The position numbers and the translations under genes were made by a program. Positions 19,874-32,600 of a stretch of DNA of 64,000 nucleotides are shown piece by piece. Under the pieces are notes generated by a model. It was given only the letters and a program-made list of their open reading frames with translations, did no database searches and was not told the origin of the DNA. Within the stretch, counting starts at the first letter, position 1. Each line of letters opens with the position of its first letter. This stretch comes from Musa acuminata AAA Group (taxonomy: Eukaryota; Streptophyta; Magnoliopsida; Zingiberales; Musaceae), in contig NC_088344.1 of the NCBI RefSeq assembly GCF_036884655.1, positions 33,914,501 through 33,978,500 of the forward strand, written 5' to 3'.

Positions 19874-21389
19874 TCTTGGAGTTAGGTTTCACCTTCCACA
19901 AGACAACGTTCTTTTACTTGAGCGTGAAAGAAAATTTCCAAAGTGATTCTATTCACCACTGTAAGATGTACTGATATAAGAGGACATCACGGAGTGTGAG
20001 GTAGAATGAACCCATCAACCAAATCACTGTCGATAGGACCTTGAGACGCTACTACTCCTTTTACTCTCCAACGAAGCAACGAATTGGCTCGATCGATTTT
20101 TCTCGAGCACCATATGGGATGGACGAGAATCGATGATAAATCATCATCGAGATTCGTAACAACAGCGAAGAACTTAATTATGATCAAGCTGTGAGAATTG
20201 AGATTGTTCTACTGATGTATGTGAAGCAGGACTATTCTATATCACTTGCATACGGGGATGTAATCAGAAGGACCACTCACCGGAATGCTCAGCAGAGGAA
20301 AGATCGCTACCTTGTCGTCAACAAAGGCTGCTGTCAACATGGGGGGAGTCGGCACAAGGCACCTAATCGGAGGAGGAGAATCCGACGGGGATTTCGGGTG
20401 TCAAATCGCTGCCATGATCTCCCAAGAGAACGTTTTTGTGACTGAAGAATTGAGATGGGCAGCGAGGAGACGCCGACGCCGACGCCGGTTTTGGCGGCAC
20501 GTTTATAGAGTTTAGGAGCTGTGAATGGCTGGGAGTTCACGAGGACGAAGGTATGAGGCGTGGGCTGTTTCATCAAAGGTGTTCGACCTTTGGAAATGCG
20601 GCAGTCAAATCCAGCGTTTGGTGAATGACACCGACAGGAGTTGATGTTTTTGCTCCTTGCCGGTGCAAGGTCGGATCCCATGATGGCACTGATAACTAGT
20701 TGGGATGGGACCTAATGGATTGTTTACTATGGAATTAATTCATGATTTTGATGGCATCGGATTGGGAGATTTTACCTTCTACGATCTGGATTGGTGAGAC
20801 TGTCTGATCCACCGCTGTCGTCTCTCTCGAGGCAGAAAAGGACGCCGTAAATGCCACAGAGGAAAGCATGAGGTGGGGTGAAATTGGCGAACGAGACAAG
20901 GGCAGTTGCTGCGGCATCTCCTCCTACAAGAATACAAGCACGAGCGGCTTCCGCGATGTCGTTGCCGGTTCTTGTTTGTTTGCTTCTTGGTGGTTTGGTT
21001 TCGGGCTTTTCTTGACTTTGAACTTGGACATGGAGCAAGTCCCACCGCCCCACTCACGTATCGGTCTCGAAAGAGACCGGTGTGAGAGTAAATTAAGGGA
21101 GAGGGGAGAGGGAGAACCGTGCCGCCTTCTTTCTTCCATTTAAGGCTGTTCCTTCGGGCCTTCTACTTCTTGCTTTCTTTCTCTTTTTCCTCTGTTTTTG
21201 TTCTTCTTCAGGATGCTCTAGTCTCCGTCAAAGTTGATATCGAGGAGCGTAAGACACCAAGAAAGGTCCTTTTTTTATGCGTTTGGAACGAGTTCTTGGA
21301 AGGAATTCGTATAGGAGAGAAGGATCAAAATCTCTCCTTTCTGATCAGAATCACTTCTTTTGAAGAATTCGTTTTCTCTCTTCCTGTAG
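19874..21389. other. Region between CML and MYB genes, no gene assigned
   Basis: GC content rises at 20.2-21.1 kb. Several overlapping frames are open there on both strands (for example minus 20334-20681 and 20735-20917, plus 20191-20445). I recognise none, and their codons do not show a clear coding pattern. The segment 21120-21389 is pyrimidine-rich and is likely the MYB 5' leader. A diverged minus-strand gene fragment is possible at 20.3-21.05 kb, but I cannot support one. Confidence 0.4.
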
Positions 21390-22564
21390 ATGGGGCACCA
21401 GCCGCAGAAATCCGAGGCGGAGATGAGGCTTTTCTCTTCGCCACCATCACCTTCGTCTCGTAAAGGTTTGCCTGACATTGTTGCACAGAGTGAACGAGAT
21501 GAGAGGGGGATGTCAAGTGGAAGAAGAGATCACGGGCAGGCCAAGCTTTGCGTCAGAGGCCATTGGAAACCATCAGAGGATGCCAAGCTTATGGATCTTG
21601 TCGCCCGATACGGCCCCCAAAACTGGAACTTTATTGCCGACAAGCTAAATGGAAGATCAGGTGATGGTTTTCATCAGAGTCAACAAGATAGGAATATCTT
21701 ATGTTGTCAGTCCTGTTGATGATTGCATCTCATCGTTTGCAACAAAGAAAAAAGTTCTAATTTTGATGATTCTTCCTGAATCTTAAGTTTTCATTCAATA
21801 ATTTATGGTGATTTCTGCCCTCAAATGATCAAATGATAGAAAGAAAATTGAAGCCCATAGTTTTGACAATGGAAGTTTGCTTCTTTGGTCATCGGAGCAG
21901 GAAAGAGCTGCCGGCTAAGGTGGTTCAACCAACTGGATCCAAAAATCAACAAGACAGCCTTCAGTGAGGAAGAAGAGGAGAAGCTTGTCGCCTCCCACAG
22001 GATTTACGGGAACAAATGGGCGCTTATGGCGAGGCTTTTCCCTGGGAGGACAGACAATGCCGTCAAGAACCAGTGGCATGTGCTCATGGCCAGGAAAGAG
22101 AGGGAGCAAGGCAGCGGCTGTAGGAGGAAGAAGGCGTTGCCGCAGAGAACGGAGGTGAGCAGTGGGCATAACAATGCGTGGAGTGGCGAGTCCTCCATCA
22201 CCAGCTCCAGAGATGAGTCTTCCTCGACTTGCACTGGTAGCAGGGCCATGCCCTGTTTCTTGAAGGACTTTGGAATGGCACAGCAGCAACAGCCATTGCA
22301 GCTCTGCTTTGGTGTGTTCCACTCTCTTCTTCTTCTTCTTCTTCTTCTTCTTCTCTCTCGATGTCAGTTAAGCCCATATGCCTCAGGAGCTTCGGTTTTC
22401 TTGTTTGCTTCTCCTGTGCAGGAAGCGGATACAGTTTCGGGAATGAAACTTCTGAAGGATCAGCAGTCGACCATTGCAGCAATGGCTTCCTGCCAAGTGA
22501 AACTGATGGTGATCGAAAGAAGAAGTGCATTCCCTTCATCGATTTCATGGGTGTTGGAGTTTAG
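21390..22564 (+). CDS. R2R3-MYB transcription factor (subgroup 21, MYB52/54/56/105-like)
   Basis: Three exons: 21390-21660, 21901-22311, 22422-22564, with GT-AG introns (240 and 110 nt); 274 residues. R2 is about residues 54-105 (CVRGHWKPSEDAKLMDLV...NWNFIADKL...RWFNQL, three tryptophans). R3 is about 106-157, with the first W replaced by F as usual (INKTAFSEEEEEKLV...NKWALMARLF...KNQWHVLMARK). Intron 1 splits R2 at GRSG|K, the conserved MYB position. The RGHWKP/WFNQLDP/FPGRTDNAVKN signature is that of subgroup 21, which includes factors for secondary wall, boundary and seed-size control. It binds DNA in the nucleus. The C-terminus is Ser-rich and ends FIDFMGVGV. Intron 2 holds a (CTT)n tract at 22322-22354. 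Exact orthology is undetermined. Confidence 0.93.
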
Positions 22565-23586
22565 CTTTTCTTCAAGGAATGAATTCAACAAGTCTGCTTC
22601 ATGCACAGAGTCACTAAAAAGAATTAAGAGAGTAAAAAGTGGGAACAAGCACAAGAAGAACGAGAAGAACAAGAAGAAGAAGTGATCACTGCTTCTGCTT
22701 TCTTTTACTGCATGTTTGATTTAGATCATTCTTTTTATGATTCCAATCTAAATCTAAATTACATAGTAAAAAATGATTGGAATCAAGTTGGATACTGAGT
22801 TCAAAAAATTAGATATGGAAGGATCCAAGAGGTAAACATCATGTATTATTTGTATTTTAAGTAAATATTAAAATGATAACTTGAACCTCTTTCATGTTAA
22901 ATAAGCTAATTATTATCAATGAAGGGCTTTTTTAAGAATATAGTTTTAATTAATTATAGATAAGGAAACATAAGTGAATACAATAATATCTTAAAGATTA
23001 CAAATTGCACACACCCAGAAAGGATGCAGAGACAATATATTCTGTTTAAGATAAATTACACTATGTATGACTTTATATTATAGTAAATATTTTTTATAAA
23101 AATATTAAGTAATTTAGTTGGTAAAGAATTTAATAATTTATTGTCTTCGTCATTTATTTTTTCAAAAATATATAAAATATATTTATCAGAATTTGGCAGC
23201 ATAAAGTTGTTTATGCTAAGTGTATTGGATTTGGCTTTTTAGTGGGTGTTATTTTGGATCCATACCCCACCCTTGTGTCGACTGATATCGGTTCGGATCA
23301 GGATCCGATATGGGTAATCCAATTGAGTATTATCTCTAATTCGGAGACTGGTTGTATATGGCACATATTGCTCTTAAAGGGCGATTTGGACATCGACTTA
23401 AGTCACCACAGAAGTCTGTCGTCGCTAGTCGTTCCCAAAGTCGTGTCTTCGACGAGTGTCGTGTGTCGCGGTCATCCCAATTGTTATAATCTCCACGCAC
23501 TCCACAAGCTCCGTCGAGAAGCGCCGCCTCCTAAAACCCTCGTAGTCTCTCTCTCTCTCTCCAAGGTCTTCGCCCCGCCTCCGTTG
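22565..23586. other. Intergenic and 5' region of the VAR3-like gene
   Basis: AT-rich to about 23220, then GC rises. The open frame of the next gene extends upstream of its ATG (to 23242) by chance. A (CT)n stretch at 23548-23562 and CTAAAACCCTC at 23532-23542 lie in the probable 5' untranslated region. No other gene seen. Confidence 0.5.
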
Positions 23587-26500
23587 ATGGGCGGCGTCGC
23601 TAGGCTCCTCGTTCTCCTTGCCACCCCTTTCCCTCGCCCCTCCGCCCTCCGCCTCGCCCGCCACCGCGCCGTGCCCCTTGCCGCCCTGTCCGCCGCCGCC
23701 AGCACCGCTTCCTCCTATTCGTCCCATCACTTCCGCCCATTACACCCGCGTCTTCGGCTTGGTTTCTCGGTTGTAACTGCAGAGCTGTTCCACACCCAGT
23801 TGGCCGGCGCCAGGGACGACCATGGCGAGGCGGTGGCCTCGGCGCCGACCTCCCACGCCGGTTCCATGCGTTCTTGGCCGGAGTGGAGGAAACTTGTTGA
23901 TTATCTAGTCGCCGGAGGTTACTATGATAGGCAGGACTCCGTGGCTGTTGGGGAGGAAGATGATGATTCGTTATTGGTTGGAGAGGATCTGACCGAGGAA
24001 TTTGTGAAGGCTGCCCAAGCCTGCCTTTCTTTTGCAAGAGATAAACCTGATTTGTTGAGGTGCTGTGGTGGTTTTATCATTAAAATTTATGCTTTTGGGA
24101 TTGAAATTTATGAGCAATGAGCTTAATCTGTATTCATGTATTTGTTCTACCATTGCTGTCTCTTGTTATTCTTATAATTAAATCTTGTTTGTTTGTTCCT
24201 CAGTAGTTCATCTGATTTTACTGTGTATTGACGTATTAGGATGCTGGCAAAGGAAGATATCGAGATTATTGTGGAGAATGGCTCGCCATTCTTGTTTAAG
24301 AATGGTGCAAATTCAGTAAGGCGTTTGCAGTCATTCGTGGTTGCTGATGGAACTAAAGTAAGTCTAGCGAACTAAACATGAAAATACACTCTTCTTCATC
24401 AGTCACATGGTAGCCTAACAAAATTATAACATTGTGACAGGAAATCCCATGAAAAAGACTTATAACTTTGTTATGGGATCCGTGATTGATTGCAAATATT
24501 TTACTGTTTCCTGAACTTTTCTTTTAATTTTATTTGTTCTTTTATTTCCTTATACTTAACCTGAAGGGTGACTCCTATAATGGGTTTCATTGGTGTCTAT
24601 TCGTATATAGTTGATCCCCCTTTTTTTAATAAATAATGGCATAATGATAAACCAATGAGATTTATGATGCAATGCGATAAATGTAATAGTGAGTATAATG
24701 GACATACTATAAATAACTGCTTATTTATGCCATTATAGTGTTATTAGTTTTTAATATCTACCTCACTGGTTTATGTTTATGTTTCAATTGCTTTATAATT
24801 TGTTACTCTTGGCAAAAGGCTTTCTGTTCTGGGTTCTGTGTAGTGTTACATGTAGAAGAGCAATTCATATTCAATTGTTTCACACCTTATCCATTCCACC
24901 CCAATCTTAGGACTGAAAACATTTTTAGAATTTGTTCAAGTGTGTCTTGGCTAGATTGTAATGTAGTTTGATTTAGTTAAATTTGTTCTATTAAAAGCCT
25001 TGACGTTGGAAATATTATCTAAGCATTAAACTTCAGTCAAGCCCTTTTCCCCAGCTGGAAGGAAATAGATGTAGTGATAAATTTATCAATGTTTCCATTT
25101 AGAAAAATAGTTAAAATTTAATTGACCACATTTTAATTGTCTGGATGATATTAGGTGCTTGAATCTGAGAGGGCACAGACTGTTGACATTATGCGATATT
25201 TGTTGAGCTATGCTTGTAGTTCTACTGCAACTCGTGACGAGAGCTTCTTAACAACTAGAGACCTTACTGAAACAGCTATTCGAAGTCTGTTGGCTCAGCT
25301 ATTTAGATTGAGTGTTACAAGTCCAGAGGCCAGGTTAACTGAGATGACTCCTAGACAAACTGTCACAAAGCAGCACTTCTCCAGGCCTACTGGGCAAAAT
25401 ATTGAAATGAAAAGAGGTGACTGGATCTGCCCAAAGTAAGTTATGTTATGTAGCCTTTTTCCTCGACATGATATTGTGTTGAAGAATGTTTTCTATCTGT
25501 ATATATATTGATTAAATTTCTGTGGTGCTATTTCCTTCTATACTAGTGAATGATACAGTATATGAGGTCATAGAAGCACTTCACAAAAGCTTTATTCTGA
25601 AGTATATGAATCAGCTATAATTCTTCTGAAGTTTCAGCTGTAATTGTGAGGACTAAAACTTTATGTTTGTTTATAGGACATAGAAGAGGTGTACCATACA
25701 TTATTTGTTTCACTATGTTCTTAATAGCGCTTTAGCTGATGGCCCTTTCTGGCATATATTAAATCTTAAGTATTATCTGTAATGCTTAAGTTTAATGTCC
25801 TTTCATGCCATCTTGTATTAAAAATAACTAAAGATTAAATTTTATGTCCTTGCCCACCATCTTTTATAAAAAAATTAAGTAGATTAATACGTCAACCAAA
25901 ATGGTCTAGCAACATCCTGTATGTGTAAGTGGAGCAAGTGGATGCTTGTTGCATCCTCTTTTTGGGTTCAAGTGCGTTGACTGTTGGCATTCATATTAAC
26001 TATGAGATTCCAATGTTCCTCGATTATATCTGACCTAGAAAGTTCAGTCAACAGATCCTTGGAAAACCTTGAAGTGATTGCTAATGTGTAACCTATATAT
26101 TGAGGTTATTTTTCGGTCAGATGAAGGTTTAAAACCTTTATGTATGTTAATTTTATTAGAAAGCCTGATGGAATATCTGTTTGGCTCTCATGTTTGGTAA
26201 ACTTTACAATTAGATGAGATATCTTTTTTGTAAGACAAAGTAAATAACTTGTTTACTTCCATGGAGCTTCATAGGACAGCTATTCAAGTACTGTAATATG
26301 ATCTCCTGGATTGCCTCTGATTGACATGAAATGGGCAATTCAAGGCAGATCCGTGCTAGTAGCAACATGGCTGCATTGTGCATCCATGAGAACCTTGTGC
26401 AGTGGCTTGCCATCAGTCGCAGTTTACCCTTTCTTTCAGTCGCACTTTATATCCCTAACAACTGGCTCTCTATATACTGAGGACTGGAATCAGTACAGGG

Positions 26501-29223
26501 CGGAGAAATAGGAGAGTAAGAGCATAGGAAAGGTAAAATAACAGAAGAGGATAAGAACAGAGGTGAGGTAGAGGAGGGAAACTGACCATGATGCTATGGG
26601 ATATCAGGATCAACCAAAAGTCTCCGGCATCAAAACCCCTCTCTTCTCCCTCCTTGCTGCTTCTGCATGCAGGTAAGCCTCTCTTGCTGAGGCATATTTT
26701 GAAACTCACAACACTTGCCAACTGTGTTCTGCAAGGATGGTGGTCATAGAGGTACTTGCCGGTCTTAAGCTTTAGTATTAATGGAAAATCATGGTTGCCT
26801 AACTTTTTTTGATGCTTCATGCTCTTTAGGAGACAGTATTTGTCCCAAAAATTATAAATGTAAGAACATTCTTGTAAGGTTTAATTTTATACATCATAGG
26901 ATAAGCATGTATATCCATGGCACATGCCGCAGCATGGTAGTGTGCAGCAGTGCCCATTTCTATAGAGGGGCATTCCTTTAGAACGTCATGGTGCCTCAAG
27001 CATGAGCAATGAAAAGGTGAATGATTTTTTGCCATGAGGTTTGTGATAAAATGATTGCTCATTTGGATTTATCTAATTATGAACTAGTTTGGTTGATTTT
27101 TGGTTTTTCAGGTTATTGTTTCCTGTGTGGAACTTAGTCATAAATGATGTGATAAATAACTTCCTGTAGTTACATTTATCATGATTTTCTCTTAGAAAAG
27201 TCTTAACATGTTCAAAAGATGAACCTATGTGGTGTGATTCTTCTTATCTGTTTCCTATTAGTAGAAAGTTTACTGGTATCTATTTTGTTGTTGTGCAGAT
27301 GTAGTTTCATGAATTTTGCGAGGAATATGGGATGTCTTGAATGCAATGAAGCACGACCAAAAAAGATCTTGAGTGATGGAGAGTGGGAGTGTCCTCAGTA
27401 AGCTTTTCTTTGCTAAGCTCTCTATGTTAACCTCTGATGTTGGTTTCTTTGTTGATACTTACTTTTTTTTTTGTTTCACATATTCTAGATGTGATTTCTT
27501 CAATTTTTCAAGGAACATGTCTTGCTTAAGGTGTGACTTCAAACGTCCCGGAGGAAGCCCATTTGGTACTGCTCCCTCAGATGCTCATTTAGGATATAAT
27601 GGAAGTTCAACTGTTGAGCAGATCCTTAAACGAAGCAACCTTGATAAGTCTGAAATTGAGCGGAAGTTGGCTGCCAATGATGAGAAGGCAGAAAGATGGT
27701 TCAGTAAAATTTCCCAGCTAGATGATTCTGCAGATTTGAGCAGTGCAATAGATGATGAGGATTTCCCAGAGATCATGCCCATGCGGAAAGGGATGAACAG
27801 GTTTGTTGTTAGCACAAGAAAAACACCCTTAGAAAGGAGGTTGGCTAATGCTCAGAACAGAAGTAACTTGGGAAATTCTGGCTTTTCTGAGGGTCATGAG
27901 TTTCAGCCTGGTCGATCAAATGGAATGAACTCCCATAAACCTTCAGAATCTTCAATCAGTCAGATGTTGGACAGGATACTTGGTCGCTCATCAACTTCAT
28001 CAGAAACAAGCCATCCGGTGGTTGCTGGAGGGGATAATTCTTCTACTGGGAGTAGATTTAGTTCTTCAGATTATAGGCAGGGAATGGTAAACCAAAGGAC
28101 AGATCCTGATTCTGTACCTTTTGTGCCTTTACCTGCAGATATGTTTGGTAAAAATTCTAATCCAGATAATAAACAATCTCTAAATACAGAAGATTCAGCA
28201 TCTGCAAAAGCTAGTCAGCTGGGTGATCCTGTGTTTAAGGAGTCTGAAAGCTCAGCTGAAAGCAGGGACAGTGATTCCTTTGACGCTTCCAAGGGATGGT
28301 CTAAGAAAGTCACAGAGCTTTATAATGTCAGGGATATGGCAAATGCCATATCTGATGATGACTTTCCAGAAATCATGCCCATGCGTAAAGGTGAGAATCG
28401 ATTCATAGTCAGCAAAAAGAAAGATCGTTCTCTAACATCACTACAATACAAGAGGCGGATAGCCATGGAGCAGGCCAATAGTGGCAATTTTGTTCCCTTT
28501 GTACCGTTTCCGCCAGACTACTTTGCGAAGAAAGATAAGCAGCCTGAAACTTCTCCGACTGAAGGCTCTACATTGCATGAGAAGGCTCGGAGTGAGACTG
28601 AGAAGTCTGAAGAGTCCATGACTGGTGTTGCTAACTCAGAATCTGGTGGAAATGCAACCCGGCAGCCGGAGAATTGGTCTGCCAATCAGTCTTACCATGG
28701 GACTACTAGCACAAACCCTCCCAGTATGGATTTGACTTACCGTAAAATGGATGCTTATAATGTTGGAGGCTCTGCAAATTCAGCTCAACCGCTGAATACC
28801 TCATGGAGAAACCAGAGTGAGATCCCAAGCAATGATTTCTCTCAAAAGAACACGTATAGTGGTCCTAGCGTTTCTGCCAGTACTCAGCAGACAGAAAATT
28901 CTAAAAGTGCGAGTGAGGGCTGGAAACCGAGCTTTAGCGGAAAGAGCTTAGAAGGATCTGCCGTCACCGAACCTGATCCACTTGACATGTCGGAGGAGGC
29001 AAAAGCAGCAAGATGGTTCCGTCGAGCCGCTCAGATAAAAGATATCTCCGAACTCAGTAACATTCCTGATGAAGATTTCCCAGAGATAATGCCTATGAGA
29101 AAGGGGGTGAACAGATTTGTTGTGAGCAAAAGGAAGACACCATTGGAGAGGAGGCTGACATCTCCTCAATACAGAAGAAGCCTGCCTATCCTTAGATCTG
29201 AGCCCGATGAAGATGCCAACTGA
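23587..29223 (+). CDS. VAR3: VAR3/OZ1-like RanBP2-type zinc-finger protein, chloroplast
   Basis: Five exons: 23587-24059, 24240-24357, 25155-25435, 27299-27397, 27489-29223; 901 residues. The N-terminus (MGGVARLLVLLATPFPRPSA) is Arg/Ala/Ser-rich with few acids, like a transit peptide. Two RanBP2-type fingers follow: WICPKCSFMNFARNMGCLEC and WECPQCDFFNFSRNMSCLRC (about residues 287-345), each WXCX2CX3NX6CX2C. Three repeats of (D/S)(E/D)DFPEIMPMRKGXNRF(V/I)VS start near residues 412, 611 and 851, each preceded by a W-containing helix-like segment. This architecture is that of Arabidopsis VAR3 (also called OZ1), which is needed for chloroplast development and C-to-U RNA editing, acting in plastid editosomes. 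Longer than Arabidopsis VAR3 as I recall it, mainly in the Ser-rich C-terminal half. The start is the first ATG in the GC-rich exon. Confidence 0.9.
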
Positions 29224-29637
29224 GTTGTAGTATTATCTGCAGCCAGAGAATGATGCCAACATCAGATGTAGTTTCACTGTGTCATCAATGTTGACTCGTC
29301 TACTACTCGATTTTGTCATGTTTGCCCTAATAATGATCTCGAATTCCTTATTTAACTGTTACATTAGTGATTCAAATTGGGATATATATAATATGTTACA
29401 TCTTTATGTGTCATAGTTTTCCGGTTCAAATATCAATTGATTTGCTTCGTAGCAATATGTGGGACGAGGCATTGCATATAGCTGCGGGTGGCCGTGTGTC
29501 CATCAGGACCGTTCATAGTAGGTTGCGGGATCCGACCCGCCATCGTACGGATGCGATCCACTCCCCAATGATCATCATCCACGTAGCAGCCTCACGTTCC
29601 AGTTTCAATTGCCATTAGCCTAACCATTAATTACGGA
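29224..29637. other. Short intergenic region and promoter of the VOA1-like gene
   Basis: About 410 bp between a stop and the next ATG. It must hold the VAR3-like 3' end and the promoter of the next gene. GGGATCCGACCCGCC at 29527-29541 and a GC-rich patch after 29480 are the only notable features. Confidence 0.5.
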
Positions 29638-32600
29638 ATGGCCGCTGCTTCTTTAAGCGGAGTCCACGTCGCTGGCCTCGGCGAGATTGGATTCCAGTTC
29701 TTGAGGGGCGATCCCGATCGGCTCATTTTGAGGGTACGGTCTCGACCATTAATTCCTTTTTCCCTCTTTATCTCCAATTTCGCTGCAGATCGATAGGGTG
29801 ATAGCTTATATGCTTTTCACTCCCTTCTGTAGTTTCCTCGATCAGATTCGGAACCCTAACTTTTCAATCGAAATGGGTTCTTCGTTTCTTTTGCTTTTTT
29901 CTTTCGAAACGGAGTTTTCCGAACGGGATTCATTTATTCCGTCACCGTTGTTTGTGGTCTAGGAATTTTGTGGTCTTCTTTTGGCTGATGTCTCATAGCC
30001 TTGTTCGGTTTGATGTTGGACGCCTATATTGTATTTGATGAATTGGATTCGATCTAATGTGTATTTCATTCTGTACTTCTTGATTCTGTTAGTGGATTTT
30101 GACTTCTTGTTTCTTGAGACTGTCTTGTTTGATATATATCAACTGTTTGCAGGGGATGGGGAGAATTAGGGCTGTCCTGTTAGCAGTGGTGTTCCTTGCG
30201 GCAGAGATGCCGCAGTTGTTGGGATCCCCTGTCACGGGGCCTGCTTTTCTTTGGTCGCCTCAACATTTTGGGTATTGAACTCCTGTTTTCAGTTCAAGAT
30301 GGGGGGCAATTAAGGGGGCGGGGTACTAGAAGGATAACATGTGATTTGATCCTTTGAAGCAAATTATTAATGATTTCTTATTAATATTTTTTTTGTTACG
30401 ATAGTGATGACTGAATAGCACAATTGACATTGTCCCCGTTTGTGTTATACGACTAATGTTGATATATTGTGTTTAATCATTGATGCTTGCCTTTTGTTTT
30501 ACTCGTTTTCACCTTTTATGCTTGGATATGATACTTTATGATGATTGAAATGCTAACTGATGATTTACAATTTTGGAAATGATAGCAAGTTCGTTTTGCA
30601 TCATTTTGTTTTAACATATACATATTCTAGTTGTAGCTTGTTTGCAGACTTTGTAGTCACTAGACTCACTATAGTAGTCTGTCCTGCTGCTCTGCTTTCA
30701 TTTTTGGTCAACCTTGAATATCTGTTTGATCATCCATATTGATCATAAAGAAAGAAAAGGGTTTTAGATGTGGTGGAAGTAAACATTCTTGTTAGAACTT
30801 GTCACCAAATAACATAAGATATGTACCTTTTCTAATCCTCTCATCTTTTTGAAGTTCTATTCTTTTAATGTAGAGAGCATAGGAAAAGATCAAACCACTA
30901 TAGAGTTAATTGTAAGAGTAAAACTATCAAGCAGGTGATATTAAAGTGTCTAACTAGAAACATGGCTGAAATTCTCTTCTTTATTTCCATTGTCCTCTTA
31001 ATGGAACCAAAAAGAACATGACCTGATATGGAGAAGGGTCTAATTATCTAAATCTTTCTTTAGGTAACTTCGTGAAGATATAAAAGGGAATTCTTGATGA
31101 AGTTTCTGTGTTTTCTTTACAAGTAGACTTCTGAAGCATGATGTTTAGTATAATTTTGGTTTTTGTTAATTCCTGGCTGAAATGTTTCGATAGTTTATAA
31201 GATTGTGGGTATCGTGTTAAGCAATATTGGATCTTGATTATTAAAAAAATATAATTGTTAAAACTTAAAAGTAAACTCTTGAAGTCATCTGCTTTAAGAT
31301 ATCAATGAATCTGGATAAACATTTAGAACTCAAGGAAAATCTTCTCTTTTAATCTAATGGAATATTCATGATGGTGGCTTGCAAGTGAGGGGATAGCGGT
31401 TTATTTTAGAAAGGGAAGATACTAAATAAGGAAAAAGTGGTGAGTGTATCTTCTGTTTTAATCCTTACGGAGAATCCCTACATCTCTCTTTGTTTTCATG
31501 TATCTCTTTGTTCTTTATTATAAGCAGACATTCCTATTCCTTGGTTATCTTGAGGTTGATTTCACAGCCTCTTGTGATCTGGGACATGGGACAAATGACA
31601 AGCTGCAGCTAGAGATGTTCATGATTAGTGAAAACTGTGAGCTTAATTGTAAGTTTATTGGTAATGTGGGGCGTTGACAGAAGGATATGGGCCTTGATAC
31701 TTTCAATTCAAAGTTAATGATGGATCACTCAGATGGGAATCTGTTGCCATTGAACAAGTGAAACTAGAGCGCACAGGAAGAAAAGTATAAACCTCTTTGT
31801 GATTATTTGCAAATGCATTATCTAAAACAAAATTGATGGTGTGGTTAGATTTGATATACAAAAATTTATCTATATATCAGTAGCCCTAACATTGATGGTG
31901 ATGTTTGCCTACTTCTTATGCCTTGCTGCAATTTTTATAATGCATGATGTTTCTGTTTTTTATGGTTCCATGCAAAGTTTATATCTGAAACTAGTGTTCT
32001 GCTTGTTTTGCAGATCATCACAGCATGACAATAAAGAATTTGTTGACTACCGAACATTCTCCCCAAAGGATTTGGCAAAATCGGTTTTGTCTGAAGGAGG
32101 TTGGTCAAATGTTGTGGTAAGTTGTCCACTTGATGATTAGCTATCATGATTCAAAGCATTTTCTTGATTTAACTTAAACTGCTTATTTGTGGCGCCTGTA
32201 ATATTTGACTTGGACATATCTTTTGTAGTGCACTCGGGAAACACTTAATGATAACATGGATGTTGCTGTTGTTTTTGTTGGAAGAAAGGTAATGAAGTTT
32301 GTTAACACAACTGCTTGTTGCTTCATGGTTGCTTCATAATTAAGGTTTCATTCAAAAAAATGGATGTTATGGAGACATGGACTGCTAATTTATGGTAAAA
32401 GGATGCTTGCTTCTAAAATTGAATACGAAGAATTATCGGGCATCTATGTACTTCATATTTACACTTCAAGAATATGAGATAGGAGGTTCATTTGATAAAA
32501 TGAAAGGACTCAGTTCTATGTCCTGTCACAGGAAACATTTTATCACAAATTGGAATATTAGGCAGTACAATGTCTTGGTTGTATTCTACTGTTCATTGAG

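Noticed and set aside
20191..21057. Cluster of medium open frames on both strands between the CML and MYB genes
   Set aside because: No frame shows a recognisable family, clear splice structure or consistent codon bias. Left as unassigned.
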